A DNA stretch of 64,000 nt from Sphingomonas sanxanigenens DSM 19645 = NX02 (GTDB lineage: Bacteria; Pseudomonadota; Alphaproteobacteria; Sphingomonadales; Sphingomonadaceae): NCBI RefSeq assembly GCF_000512205.2, contig NZ_CP006644.1, forward strand, positions 1,668,520 through 1,732,519. The letters run 5' to 3'. Under the pieces are notes generated by a model. The model was not told the origin of the DNA. It searched no databases and saw nothing but the letters and a program-made list of their open reading frames with translations. The position numbers were made by a program, and so were the translations under genes. This document shows, piece after piece, positions 44,271 to 53,283 of the stretch. Numbering within the stretch: position 1 is the stretch's first letter; every line of letters starts with the position of its first letter.

Positions 44271-44756
44271 GTGAGCGTTGCATTTCGCCGCGAGAGCGAT
44301 GACGAGCATAAGGAACCGCGATTCGAACTGCCGCTGCCGCCGGGCCCCAACCTGGTGACGGCGCGCGGGCTGGCGGCGATCGGGGACATGGTCGAGCGGC
44401 TGGAGCGGGCGGTGGCCGCGCATGGCGAGCCCACCGACGATGCGGCGCGTGCGGCGCGCGACGACGACCAGCGCAGCCTGCGCTACTGGCGCACGCGCCT
44501 CGCGACCGCGCGGCTCACCGCGGCGCCGGCGGAAGGCGTGGCGGGATTTGGCGCGCGCGTGCGCTTCAGCCTCGCCGGGCGCGAACGGATGATCGATATC
44601 GTCGGCGGTGACGAGGCCGATCCGGCGGCCGACCGCATCGCCTTCTTCGCCCCGCTCGCACGTGCAATGATGGGCGCGGAGGTCGGCGAGCGCGTCGACT
44701 TCAACGGCAAGGTCGAGGCGATCGAAGTCCTCGCCGCGGAACCGATCCCGGAATGA
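44271..44756 (+). CDS. GreA/GreB-family transcript-cleavage factor paralogue
   Basis: 161-aa protein. An N-terminal coiled coil (TARGLAAIGDMVERLERA, from about residue 28) has at its tip HGEPTDDAARAARDDD, aligning with GreA HGDLKENAEY, so that the two essential acidic tip residues are Glu53 and Asp56. A C-terminal FKBP-like domain (RVRFSLAGRERMIDIVG) ends the protein. Such proteins insert into the RNA-polymerase secondary channel and stimulate cleavage of backtracked RNA or compete for it. GTG 44271 is chosen for AAGGAG at 44259-44264. It starts in the same direction just before the AraC-fusion gene (16 nt). Confidence 0.8.
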   Translation: MSVAFRRESDDEHKEPRFELPLPPGPNLVTARGLAAIGDMVERLERAVAAHGEPTDDAARAARDDDQRSLRYWRTRLATARLTAAPAEGVAGFGARVRFSLAGRERMIDIVGGDEADPAADRIAFFAPLARAMMGAEVGERVDFNGKVEAIEVLAAEPIPE

Positions 44757-44772
44757 TTGCCGCACCTGCGAA

Positions 44773-47190
44773 TTGACGGCCCGCCCCGCGCCGCATAGTT
44801 TCGGTGGGGGAACCGGGCGCTGGGATACGGATGCCGCTGAGTGGGGTAGTGGCCGTTTGCGCATAACGACGAATGCTTATCCGAAGGAACAGCGGCGCGA
44901 TGCCTGGCGCTTCGCGCTGCAACGCCTGTCGCTCACGCTCGACGCGGTCGACGAGGGCGCGCTTTATGGCGAGCTGATCCAGTTCCGGTCGAGTACCTCG
45001 ATCGACTTCATCCGCGTGACGGGCACCCCGCAATCCTGGTCGATCGACTTTCGTGAGCAGCCGGGCTGCTTCTGGCTGGCGATGATCCTCGATGGCGCCG
45101 CGACGATGCGCGACGCCGAACAGACCCTGGAACTCGCCGATGGCGAGATGCTGTGCGGGCGCGGAGACAGCGTTGCCCACCTCGCCTTTCCCGGCGAGAA
45201 CCGCACATTGGTGGTCCGTGTTCCGCAGAGTGTGCTGAGCATGCGGCTGAAGACGCCGATCTCCGGCCCGCCGCGCAAGATCGCGACCGATGGTGGCGCG
45301 GCCCGCGTCTTTTCGGGCATGCTACGCTCGCTCGCCGATACGATCCCGGAGATCACCACCGATCAGGCGCGGCCGGTGGAACTGGCCTTTCCCGAATTCC
45401 TCGTCACCAGCCTGCTCGACAATGCGCCGGCCAAGGCGCTGGGCGGCGCCGCGGGCATGCGTGCCGCGCTTCTCGAACGGATCTTCCAGACGATCGAGAT
45501 CCGGCTGAGCGACCCCAACCTGAATTATCAGCAGGTCGCCGCCGAACACGGCATCTCGCCGCGCTATCTCCAGAAGCTGTTCGAATCGATCGACGACAGT
45601 TTCGGCCATTATGTGAAGGTGCGCCGGCTGGAACGGTGCCGGCTCGACCTGCGCAGCCCGCTGCATGTGCAGAAGTCGATCTCGGACATTCTCTTCCAGT
45701 GGGGCTTCAACGACTCGGCGTCGTTCAGCCGCGCCTTTCGCGAGCAATATGGCGTGTCGCCGCGCGAGTATCGCAAGGCGCCGGCGCGCGACGGCGACGA
45801 GATGGAGCAGCTTCGCCGCGGCCGGCCGAGCAAGCGCGAGAAGCTCGCCCTCGATCCCGAGGCCGGCGCGCATGGCGAGGATGAGGATGGCGAGACCGAG
45901 GTCGATGGCCTCGTCTCGCCGCCGGAAGCGATCGACGGCCAGCCGGTGCGGCACCACCATCTGCCGGTCAGCCCCGAAACGGTGCACTGGGGCTATTTCA
46001 GCCGCGCGCTGAAGCCGGTGCTCAACGTGCGCTCCGGCGATTTCGTGACGATCGAGACGCTGACCCACCACGCCAACGACGATCCCGAGCGGATGGTGGA
46101 GGGCGATGGCGGCGCCGAGAGCGTCTATCGGTGGGACGAGACCGGCAAGGCGATCGACCGTCGCGGCGCCGGGCCGATGGATGCGAAGGCGTTCGGGCGT
46201 GGCCCCGGCGAGGGGTTCGGAGTCCACATCTGCACCGGCCCGATCGCGATCGAGGGCGCGATGCCGGGGGACGTCGTCGAGGTGCGCATCCTCGATCTGA
46301 AGCCACGGCCAAGCGGAAATGCCCGCTTCGCCGGCAAGAGCTTCGGCAGCAATGCCGCGACCTATTGGGGCTTCCATTTCCAGGATCTGCTGACCGAGCC
46401 GCGCCAGCGCGAGGTGATCACGATCTACGAGGTGGAGACCGGCAGCGGGCGCACGCCCACCGCGCACGCGGTCTACAGCTTCCGCTGGACCGAGCAGGTC
46501 GATCCGTCCGGCGTGCGGCACAGCCGCTACGACTATCCCGGCGTACCGGTCGACCCCGCCACGATCGAGCGCAACTATGACGTGCTGCGCAACGTCGAGA
46601 TCCCCATCCGCCCGCATTTCGGCGTGATTGCTGTGGCTCCGGCGCATTCGGGGCTGGTCGATTCGGTGCCGCCCGGGGCGTTCGGCGGCAATCTCGACAA
46701 TTGGCGTACCGGCCCCGGATCGCGCGTGTTCCTGCCGGTGCAGGTGCCGGGCGCGCTGCTGTCCCTCGGCGATCCGCATGCCTCGCAGGGCGATTCCGAA
46801 TTATGCGGTACCGCGATCGAATGCTCGATGACCGCGCTGATCCAGATCATCCATCATCGCGCCGGATCGCTGCACGACCAGTTGCGCGACCTCGATTATC
46901 CGCTGATCGAGACCGATGGCGAATGGGTGATCATGGGGTTCAGCCATCCGGACTATCTGAAGGAACTGGGCGAGGATGCGCAGAGCGAGGTCTACAAGCG
47001 CTCTTCGATCGATGCGGCGATGCGCGATGCCTTCCGCAAGGCGCGCCGCTTTCTGATGACGACCAAGCAACTCAGCGAGGATGAGGCGATCTCGCTGCTG
47101 TCGGTGGGGGTCGATTTCGGCGTGTCGCAGGTCGCAAACGGCAATTGGGGCGTCCACGCCATCATCCGCAAGGCGCTGTTCACCGGGTGA
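44773..47190 (+). CDS. AraC-family regulator fused to an acetamidase/formamidase domain
   Basis: 805-aa fusion. Residues about 30-215 look like an AraC_binding_2 sensor domain, and about 230-335 carry the AraC HTH pair (YQQVAAEHGISPRYLQKLF; ISDILFQWGFNDSASFSRAF; EQYGVSPREYR). An acidic linker contains RRGRPSKRE, an AT-hook-like motif. Residues about 395-805 are a full FmdA/AmdA-type acetamidase/formamidase domain (HWGYFSRALKPVLNVRSGD; HASQGDSELCGTAIE; VSQVANGNWGVHA). Fused parts suggest a regulator that binds or hydrolyses an amide. The start is uncertain: TTG 44773 or TTG 44857, neither with a good ribosome-binding site. Targets unknown. Confidence 0.88.
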   Translation: MTARPAPHSFGGGTGRWDTDAAEWGSGRLRITTNAYPKEQRRDAWRFALQRLSLTLDAVDEGALYGELIQFRSSTSIDFIRVTGTPQSWSIDFREQPGCFWLAMILDGAATMRDAEQTLELADGEMLCGRGDSVAHLAFPGENRTLVVRVPQSVLSMRLKTPISGPPRKIATDGGAARVFSGMLRSLADTIPEITTDQARPVELAFPEFLVTSLLDNAPAKALGGAAGMRAALLERIFQTIEIRLSDPNLNYQQVAAEHGISPRYLQKLFESIDDSFGHYVKVRRLERCRLDLRSPLHVQKSISDILFQWGFNDSASFSRAFREQYGVSPREYRKAPARDGDEMEQLRRGRPSKREKLALDPEAGAHGEDEDGETEVDGLVSPPEAIDGQPVRHHHLPVSPETVHWGYFSRALKPVLNVRSGDFVTIETLTHHANDDPERMVEGDGGAESVYRWDETGKAIDRRGAGPMDAKAFGRGPGEGFGVHICTGPIAIEGAMPGDVVEVRILDLKPRPSGNARFAGKSFGSNAATYWGFHFQDLLTEPRQREVITIYEVETGSGRTPTAHAVYSFRWTEQVDPSGVRHSRYDYPGVPVDPATIERNYDVLRNVEIPIRPHFGVIAVAPAHSGLVDSVPPGAFGGNLDNWRTGPGSRVFLPVQVPGALLSLGDPHASQGDSELCGTAIECSMTALIQIIHHRAGSLHDQLRDLDYPLIETDGEWVIMGFSHPDYLKELGEDAQSEVYKRSSIDAAMRDAFRKARRFLMTTKQLSEDEAISLLSVGVDFGVSQVANGNWGVHAIIRKALFTG

Positions 47191-47275
47191 CCGGTAGCGC
47201 CAGGGCTCGACGGGGCGCGCGAACGCCGCCGCCGAGTCCGATGCCGCCGGCGTTTCGTGACGCCGGCGAAGAGGG

Positions 47276-48508
47276 TTATGCCTTGGTCGGTGCCGCTGCC
47301 TTGTCGGCCATCCGCTTGGCCGGGCTCAGGTCCTGCAGCACGCGCGCGTCGCGACCATAGGGATCCTCCAGCAGCGTCAACTGGCCGTTCGCGTCCACGT
47401 CGGCGGTGAAATAGACGAGGTAGACGGGCAGCTTGCGATCAAGCGTCACGGTGCGCGTGGTGGCGCCCGCCGCGGCGCGTTCCAGGGTCGCCTCGGCACC
47501 ATCGTCAGTCGCGACGAGTTCGGCGGCGAGGCGGTCGATGTCCTTCACGCGGATGCAGCCATGGCTGAACGCCCGCGAGTCCCGTGCGAACAGCGCCTTG
47601 GAGGGCGTATCGTGCAGGTAGATCGCATGCGGGTTGGGCATGTCGATCTTGAACTTGCCGAGCGCGTTGCGGGGGCCTGGCGCCTGCACATAGCGGGTGT
47701 AGCCGCCGGTGCTGATCCGCTGGAAGCCAGCGCCCATCCCCTTGCGGGCGATGCTTTCCGGCACCGTCCACGACGGGTTGACGACGATCGCGCTGGCCTG
47801 CAGCGCCAATTGCGGGGTCGGCGTGCGCGGCGATCCGACGACGACGGTGTATTGCGATACCGCCTGCCCGTTATCGACCACCGCCAGCGTATAGCTCGGC
47901 ACGTTCACATAGATATGGTCCTCGCCCAGCGTGCGCGGCATCCAGCGCCAGCGCTCGAGGTTGACGCGCAGACGGTCGCGCACCGCGGCATCGCCGCTGG
48001 TCGCATAGGCGTGGCGCAGCGCGACATAGCGCGGATCCTGCGGCAGCAGGCTGCGCAGCCAGGGGCGGACGCCGCCCACGGCGACCGCATGGCGCAGGCC
48101 GCCAGCAAGCTGCATGCGATCCATCGCCGGTGCTTCGATATGCCAGTCATAGCGGGAGCGCTGGCGGATCAGGCCATTGGCATAGTCGTCGGCCAGCGCG
48201 AGCGCGAGCGCATTGGCGCGGCGGTCGATCTCGGTGGTGTCGGTGCCGTCGGCGACCGCGAGCAGACCGGCGATGTCGTAGGCGGCGGGGTCCATGCCCT
48301 CGCCCAGCGATGCATGCGCTTCGGCCACGAGATCCTGCACCGCCGTCTGCGACCAGGCACCGCGGGGGGCGGGATCGACCGGGGTGACCGCGGGAAGCGG
48401 ATTGGTGCCCGCCGCCGACGACGACATCAGCGCAAACGGGGCGGCGACGACGAAGGCGCTGACGCTGGTCGCGAGAGCGGCCGCAAGGGTTTTCGCACTG
48501 AAACGCAT
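47276..48508 (-). CDS. L,D-transpeptidase (YcbB/LdtD-like)
   Basis: 410-aa exported enzyme forming 3-3 peptidoglycan cross-links or attaching proteins to peptidoglycan. A signal sequence (residues about 5-33) is followed by a peptidoglycan-binding-like helical region and the YkuD catalytic domain with SHGCIRVKD; Cys318 is the nucleophile, and HDTPSKALF upstream is typical of the LdtD lid region. ATG 48508 places the signal at the N-terminus; the longer frame to 48619 does not. The 204-bp upstream gap holds its promoter. Confidence 0.9.
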   Translation of the reverse strand: MRFSAKTLAAALATSVSAFVVAAPFALMSSSAAGTNPLPAVTPVDPAPRGAWSQTAVQDLVAEAHASLGEGMDPAAYDIAGLLAVADGTDTTEIDRRANALALALADDYANGLIRQRSRYDWHIEAPAMDRMQLAGGLRHAVAVGGVRPWLRSLLPQDPRYVALRHAYATSGDAAVRDRLRVNLERWRWMPRTLGEDHIYVNVPSYTLAVVDNGQAVSQYTVVVGSPRTPTPQLALQASAIVVNPSWTVPESIARKGMGAGFQRISTGGYTRYVQAPGPRNALGKFKIDMPNPHAIYLHDTPSKALFARDSRAFSHGCIRVKDIDRLAAELVATDDGAEATLERAAAGATTRTVTLDRKLPVYLVYFTADVDANGQLTLLEDPYGRDARVLQDLSPAKRMADKAAAPTKA

Positions 48509-48712
48509 GGGACGAACTCCAGTCGAGACGAAGCATCTGCCCAGGGCATTACGGCCGGACGGCACATGATCCGAAGTTGAGCGCTCGTCTGAGTCACGCG
48601 GTTCGCGATGATCATCCAAGCGCGGCTGATGACGCCTGATAGGATGATTCGTTTTTCCGCGCTGTTGATTGGGTCACATTCCAGTTGTGACGCAGGTCTC
48701 CCCCGGCGGGGT

Positions 48713-49420
48713 TCAGGGCATCAGCCGCTTGCGGCCCTGCGAGAGGTGCCAGCGCATCGCCAGCGCAGCGCCGTCCGCATCCTGCGCGCGGATCGCATCG
48801 ACGATCACGTCATGCTCGTTCAGCATCGCCGCGATCGCCTCCGGCGGGCGCGAACGGGAGATGTCGACGCCCGCGCGCATGATGCGGTCGATCTCTTCGT
48901 GCATATGGTCGAACGCGGTGAGGAAGGCGGGGTTCGCCGTCCCCTGCAGGATCGCGCGGTGCAGCGCCATATCCTCGGCATGGGCCGGGCCGCTGGCGAG
49001 CAAGGCTCCGCGCAGCCGCGCCATCGCGCGGTCGATGTCGTCCATCTGCTCGGTCGAGCGGCGCATGGCCGCCAGCCGGGCCGCTTCGGCTTCCAGCACG
49101 AAGCGGACCTCGTAGCTGCCCAGCGTCGCCGAGAGCCCGTCCATCGGCACATGTTCGGCAAGCCGTTCGGACGGGCGGCGCTTGACGAAGGATCCGGCAC
49201 CGCGCCGTGCGCCGGTGATGCCGTCCGCTGCCAGGCGCACCAGCGCCTCGCGGATCACGGTGCGCGACATGCCGAAGGTCTCGGCGAGCCGCGCCTCGGA
49301 GGGAAGCCGGTCTCCCACTTCGAGATGATTGCCGTTGATGATGCCGACGATGCCCGCATAGGCGCGGTCTGCCAGCCGCTCGTCATTGGCCATCGTCGTC
49401 GCGGAACCGCTCATGTCCAT
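48713..49420 (-). CDS. GntR/FadR-family transcriptional regulator
   Basis: 235-aa regulator with an N-terminal winged HTH (RLPSEARLAETFGMSRTVIR, about residues 38-57) and an all-helical FCD effector domain (from about residue 90; metal-binding His/Asp-type residues such as HRAILQGTANP and HDVIVDAI). Such regulators bind acyl-CoAs, sugar acids or other organic acids. No catabolic operon is adjacent, so the target is unknown. A second ATG at 49414 is possible. Confidence 0.88.
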   Translation of the reverse strand: MDMSGSATTMANDERLADRAYAGIVGIINGNHLEVGDRLPSEARLAETFGMSRTVIREALVRLAADGITGARRGAGSFVKRRPSERLAEHVPMDGLSATLGSYEVRFVLEAEAARLAAMRRSTEQMDDIDRAMARLRGALLASGPAHAEDMALHRAILQGTANPAFLTAFDHMHEEIDRIMRAGVDISRSRPPEAIAAMLNEHDVIVDAIRAQDADGAALAMRWHLSQGRKRLMP

Positions 49421-49522
49421 AGCATAAACGCCGCGCTGCGCCCGCGCAAAGCGCCACCTTGGTCGCCTGCCACCGGTAGTCTGTAGGACAGGTTAACGTT
49501 ATCGCCGCTCAGAAATGCGGAG

Positions 49523-49549
49523 TTGACTGACTAATTCGGGCGATATAGC
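49523..49549 (+). promoter_or_regulatory. Possible sigma-70-like promoter for the small LuxR-type gene
   Basis: TTGACT (49523-49528) and TATAGC (49544-49549) separated by 15 bp, short for a standard promoter. About 107 bp before the gene start. CTGTAGGACAG, an inverted repeat, is at 49481-49491. Confidence 0.3.
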
Positions 49550-49655
49550 CTGAATCTGTCCAACTGATTCAAATGATCTGTCGTACGGGTTGGTGTGCAG
49601 AGGATGGCCTCGCCGGCAGGGCGGCGGGGTGCGTTGCGCAAGGGAGAGCGATGTC

Positions 49656-49907
49656 ATGGAACAAGTCTCGCAAGCGGTTGCAGGGCAGGACGATCGTGTG
49701 GTGGCGTTCGGCAAGCTCACGCCGACCCAGCTCAAGGTCATGCGGGGCGTATGCTCCGGTCTTGCCAACAAGCAGATCGCCTACGATCTCGGCATCGCCG
49801 AGGCGACGGTGAAGGCACACATGACCGCGCTGATGCGCAAGCTGAACCTGCGTAACCGCACGCAGGTGGCGATCGCTGCGCAGTCGGCGCTGGATCGGGC
49901 TGCCTGA
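49656..49907 (+). CDS. Stand-alone LuxR/GerE-type HTH protein
   Basis: 83-aa protein consisting almost only of a LuxR-type HTH (LTPTQLKVMRGVCSGLANKQ...VKAHMTALMRKLNLRNRTQV). There is no receiver or autoinducer domain. GGGAGAG precedes ATG 49656. It could be a DNA-binding regulator on its own (as GerE), or a partner for another protein. An isolated gene with its own promoter region. Confidence 0.85.
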   Translation: MEQVSQAVAGQDDRVVAFGKLTPTQLKVMRGVCSGLANKQIAYDLGIAEATVKAHMTALMRKLNLRNRTQVAIAAQSALDRAA

Positions 49908-49960
49908 GCGGTACGCGCGTCGATTTTATCGCCGATCCCGACGATCGCGTGCCGCCTTCT

Positions 49961-49985
49961 GGAACGCCTGCGTTCCGTGCTCGTT
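49961..49985 (+). promoter_or_regulatory. EcfG-type general stress promoter
   Basis: GGAAC (49961-49965), 16-bp spacer, CGTT (49982-49985) matches the alphaproteobacterial EcfG consensus GGAAC-N16/17-CGTT exactly. It lies 32 bp upstream of the DUF2934 start. Confidence 0.75.
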
Positions 49986-50017
49986 CAACGCCGTAGCGGC
50001 TGATGATGGAGGCGGGA

Positions 50018-50443
50018 ATGAGCGATGATCGCGAGCGCAGGGTGCGCGACCGGGCCTATGCGCTTTGGGAAAGGGAAGGGCGCCCCGCCGGGCGGCAGGA
50101 CGAGCACTGGTTCCGCGCAAGCCGCGAGATCGAGGCGGAGACGCTTTCGGCAGAGCCCGCACCGGCGGCAGTCGAACCCGCTGCGGCCAAGGCGGAAGCG
50201 GCCAAGCCGGTCCGTCGTGGCCGCGCCGCGAAGCCGGCTTTTCCCAAGGCGGCCGAACCCTGGCCGAAGGATACCGGCGCTGACGATATGGAAACGGCCG
50301 CTACCCCGCCCAAGGTCGCGTTGCCGCGCAAGCGTGGTGCGGTTCGTGCCGCACCTGCAAAGGTTGCGGAACCGTCGGCACGCGTCGGCGAAAAGGCCGC
50401 GGGCACGCAGCGCAAGGCGATCAAGCCGAAGCCTGCTTCCTGA
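50018..50443 (+). CDS. DUF2934 protein with Lys/Ala/Pro-rich tail
   Basis: 141-aa protein. Residues 1-40 are a DUF2934 domain (RVRDRAYALWEREGRPAGRQDEHW), and the rest is a low-complexity Ala/Lys/Pro/Arg tail like a histone-H1-type nucleic-acid-binding tail. The function of the family is unknown. GGAGG five nt before ATG 50018 fixes the start; two in-frame ATGs at 50003 and 50006 are less suitable. A near-perfect EcfG promoter precedes it, so general stress induction is expected. Its end overlaps the glgA end by 23 bp, convergently. Confidence 0.82.
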   Translation: MSDDRERRVRDRAYALWEREGRPAGRQDEHWFRASREIEAETLSAEPAPAAVEPAAAKAEAAKPVRRGRAAKPAFPKAAEPWPKDTGADDMETAATPPKVALPRKRGAVRAAPAKVAEPSARVGEKAAGTQRKAIKPKPAS

Positions 50444-51884
50444 CGAGATTGCGGAACAGCGCGGCATATTGGGAGGCTGCCTGTTCCCACGATACGTCGG
50501 ATAGGAGACCGTTGCGCCGCACCGCAGCCCACAGCCGCTGGTCGCTATAGAGTTCGCCCGCGCGATGCAGCGCGTCGATCAGCGCCGCCGACGATCCTGC
50601 GGTGAATTGCAGCCCCGTCGCGGCACGCGCAGCCAGGGCTGCGGGATTGGCATCGATGACGGTATCGGCGAGCCCACCCACACGCGCGACGATCGGCACC
50701 GCGCCATAGCGCAACGCGCAGAGCTGGGTGAGGCCGCAGGGCTCGAAGCGCGACGGCACGACGAGCGCGTCCGAGCCTGCCTGGATCAGATGCGCGATGC
50801 TTTCGTCATAGCCGATGCGGCACGCGAGACGATCGGGATAGGCGGTCGCCATCGCGCGGCACGCATCCTCGAACGGTGCGTCGCCGCTGCCCAGCAGCAC
50901 GAACTGCCCGCCCATCTCCAGCAATGTCGGCAGCGCCTCGATCAGCAGATCGAGGCCCTTCTGCTCGGTCAGCCGGCCCACCGAACCCAGCAGAAATGGT
51001 TCTGGCGCCTGGGGCAGGCCGAAGGCCGCCTGCAGCGCCAATTTGTTGACCGCGCGGGCGCCGGGCTTCTTCGCGGTGTAGGGTGCCGCGATCAGCGTGT
51101 CGGTGGACGGATCCCAGACGCGCGTGTCGATGCCGTTGAGGATGCCGCTGACCTGTCCCGCGCGCGTCGCCAGCACCCCGTCCAGCCCCATGCCGCCTTC
51201 GGGCGTCAGGATCTCGCGCGCATAGGTCGGCGACACCGTGGTAACGTGATCGGCATAGACGAGGCCGGCCTTCAGGAAACCGATCGAACCATGATATTCG
51301 AGGCCGTCCATCGCATAGGCTGCGGCGGGGAGGCCGAGCGTCTCCAGCAGATAGGCGGGGAAGATGCCCTGGAAGGCGAGGTTGTGGATCGTCATCACCA
51401 CCGGCGGCCGCCGTTCGGGGCGATCGAAGTGGAGATAGGCGGCGGTCAGCGCGGACTGCCAGTCATGCGTCTGGACGATGTCCGGCCGCCACGCGGCGAT
51501 GCGGCCCTGCGCGATGTCCGCCGCGACCCGCGAGAGGGCTGCGAAGCGGACCGGGTTGTCGGGCCAGTCCCTGCCGTCCGGCCCCAGATAGGGATTGCCC
51601 TCGCGAAGATAGAGGTGCGGCGCGTCGAGCACGAACATGCCGAGCCCGGCTGCGGAGCCGCGGCGAACGACCGCCGGACCGCCCATCAGCGCGGGATAGT
51701 CCGCCACCACCTCACCGCCACGCAGTGCGTCGAGCACCGGGCGATAGCCGGGGACGAGCGAGGTGACGCCCACCCCCTGCCGGGCGAGCGCCGCCGGCAG
51801 CGCCCCCGCCACATCGGCGAGGCCACCTGTTTTGATGAGCGGGAAGATTTCGGGTGCGACGGACAGCAGTCTGAGTGGCGTCAG
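50421..51884 (-). CDS. glgA: Glycogen synthase
   Basis: GT5 glycosyltransferase (487 aa) that adds glucose from ADP-glucose to glycogen. N-terminal ADP-glucose loop KTGGLADV; C-terminal [10 protein letters not shown] with the conserved acceptor-site Glu. Family proteins start with M(K/R)xLxVxxE; here the frame reads [12 protein letters not shown] and no ATG, GTG or TTG fits. The best start is CTG 51884, overlapping the glgC stop as CTGA; an unusual codon and possible translational coupling. It follows glgC in one transcript. Confidence 0.9.
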   Translation of the reverse strand: MTPLRLLSVAPEIFPLIKTGGLADVAGALPAALARQGVGVTSLVPGYRPVLDALRGGEVVADYPALMGGPAVVRRGSAAGLGMFVLDAPHLYLREGNPYLGPDGRDWPDNPVRFAALSRVAADIAQGRIAAWRPDIVQTHDWQSALTAAYLHFDRPERRPPVVMTIHNLAFQGIFPAYLLETLGLPAAAYAMDGLEYHGSIGFLKAGLVYADHVTTVSPTYAREILTPEGGMGLDGVLATRAGQVSGILNGIDTRVWDPSTDTLIAAPYTAKKPGARAVNKLALQAAFGLPQAPEPFLLGSVGRLTEQKGLDLLIEALPTLLEMGGQFVLLGSGDAPFEDACRAMATAYPDRLACRIGYDESIAHLIQAGSDALVVPSRFEPCGLTQLCALRYGAVPIVARVGGLADTVIDANPAALAARAATGLQFTAGSSAALIDALHRAGELYSDQRLWAAVRRNGLLSDVSWEQAASQYAALFRNLVRKQASA

Positions 51885-53149
51885 TGGCCAAGGGCTGCGA
51901 TCATCTCTTCGGTTATCAGGCAGATTCCGTTCTCCGTACGGCGGAAGCGACGGGCATCCTCCACCGGATCCTCGCCGACGACAAGTCCGGACGGAATCTG
52001 GATGCCGCGATCGACGATGACATTCTTGAGCCGCACCGATCGGCCGATGTTCACGCGCGGCAGCAGCACCGCATTCTCGATGGACGAGAAACTGTTGACG
52101 TGAACCCCGGTGAACAACAGCGCATGGCGCAGTGCGGCGCCGGATACGATGCAGTCGCCGGAAACGAGCGAAGCAATCGCCTCGCCGCGGCGGCCATCCT
52201 CGTCGTGCACGAACTTGGCCGGCGCCGTCATTTCCGAATAGGTCCAGATCGGCCACTCGCGATCATAGAGATCGAGGTCCGGCACCGTCGTCGTCAGGTC
52301 GATATTGGCGGAGAAATAGGCGTCGATCGTGCCGACGTCACGCCAATAGGGTTCGGCTTCCGGGCCCGAACGCAGCGCGGACTTGCTGTAATGATGCGCG
52401 CGCGCGTTTCCGCCCGCCACCAGCTGCGGGATGATGTCCTTGCCGAAATCGTGCGAGGAATTGGGGTCCGCGGCGTTGGCTCGCAGCACCTCGGTCAGCA
52501 GTTTCGTCTCGAACACATAGATGCCCATGCTGGCCAGCGCCACGTCCGGGCGGCCGGGCATCGCCGGCGGATCCTTCGGCTTTTCGAGGAAGTCGATGAT
52601 GCGGTCATTCTCGTCGATGTGCATCACGCCGAAGGCGGTCGCCTCCATGCGCGGCACCTCGACGCAGCCCACAGTCACGCTGGCGCCGCTTTCGCTATGT
52701 TCCTCGAGCATGACGCCATAATCTTGCTTGTAGACATGGTCTCCTGCCAGGATCAGCAAATATTTCGGCGCATAGCTCTCGATGATGTCGAGGTTCTGAT
52801 AGATCGCATCCGCCGTGCCCATATACCAGTTATCTTCCGATATACGCTGGCTGGCCGGCAGTATATCGAAGCTTTCATTGCGCTCAGGGCGAAAAAAGCT
52901 CCAGCCGTGCTGGAGATGGCGGATCAGCGAGTGAGCCTTGTATTGCGTGGCGACGCCGATACGCGGAATGCCCGAATTAAGCGCGTTGGAGAGCGCGAAG
53001 TCGATGATCCGCGTCTTGCCGCCGAAATAGACTGCGGGCTTGGCGCGTTTATCGGTAAGCTCCATCAACCGGCTGCCGCGGCCGCCGGCAAGGACGATGG
53101 CCATGGCCTGCCGGGTGACAAGGCCTCGCAACGTAGCGCTAGGCGGCAT
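51881..53149 (-). CDS. glgC: Glucose-1-phosphate adenylyltransferase
   Basis: ADP-glucose pyrophosphorylase (422 aa), the first committed step of glycogen synthesis. N-terminal nucleotide-binding loop LAGGRGSRL with KPAVYFGGK; the catalytic Asp-type residue in [11 protein letters not shown]; a C-terminal left-handed beta-helix domain ([13 protein letters not shown]) for allosteric control. ATG 53149 gives the expected N-terminus. A GGAAC-N17-CGCTT sequence upstream could be an EcfG promoter. Divergent from glgB. Confidence 0.95.
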   Translation of the reverse strand: MPPSATLRGLVTRQAMAIVLAGGRGSRLMELTDKRAKPAVYFGGKTRIIDFALSNALNSGIPRIGVATQYKAHSLIRHLQHGWSFFRPERNESFDILPASQRISEDNWYMGTADAIYQNLDIIESYAPKYLLILAGDHVYKQDYGVMLEEHSESGASVTVGCVEVPRMEATAFGVMHIDENDRIIDFLEKPKDPPAMPGRPDVALASMGIYVFETKLLTEVLRANAADPNSSHDFGKDIIPQLVAGGNARAHHYSKSALRSGPEAEPYWRDVGTIDAYFSANIDLTTTVPDLDLYDREWPIWTYSEMTAPAKFVHDEDGRRGEAIASLVSGDCIVSGAALRHALLFTGVHVNSFSSIENAVLLPRVNIGRSVRLKNVIVDRGIQIPSGLVVGEDPVEDARRFRRTENGICLITEEMIAALGH

Positions 53150-53185
53150 GCATGAATATCCGTTCAGAAATGTTGCCCTGCATGC

Positions 53186-53212
53186 AAGCGTTCATGAGGG
53201 CATTTCGGTTCC
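53186..53212 (-). promoter_or_regulatory. Possible EcfG-type promoter of glgCA
   Basis: On the minus strand GGAAC (53212-53208), a 17-bp spacer, then CGCTT (53190-53186), one change from the EcfG -10 CGTTT. It lies 37 bp upstream of the glgC start; plausible because glycogen and trehalose genes are often stress regulated. Confidence 0.4.
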
Positions 53213-53283
53213 ATAGAATTTGTGAGGCATGGACACTTTTCGTTGCTACGTCGTTCGGTGCGCGGTGACGCTGAAGGGGGACC

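Noticed and set aside
45322-46779. Minus-strand frame opposite the AraC-acetamidase gene
   Set aside because: Antisense shadow with His/Asp/Arg bias; the plus strand has two recognisable domains.
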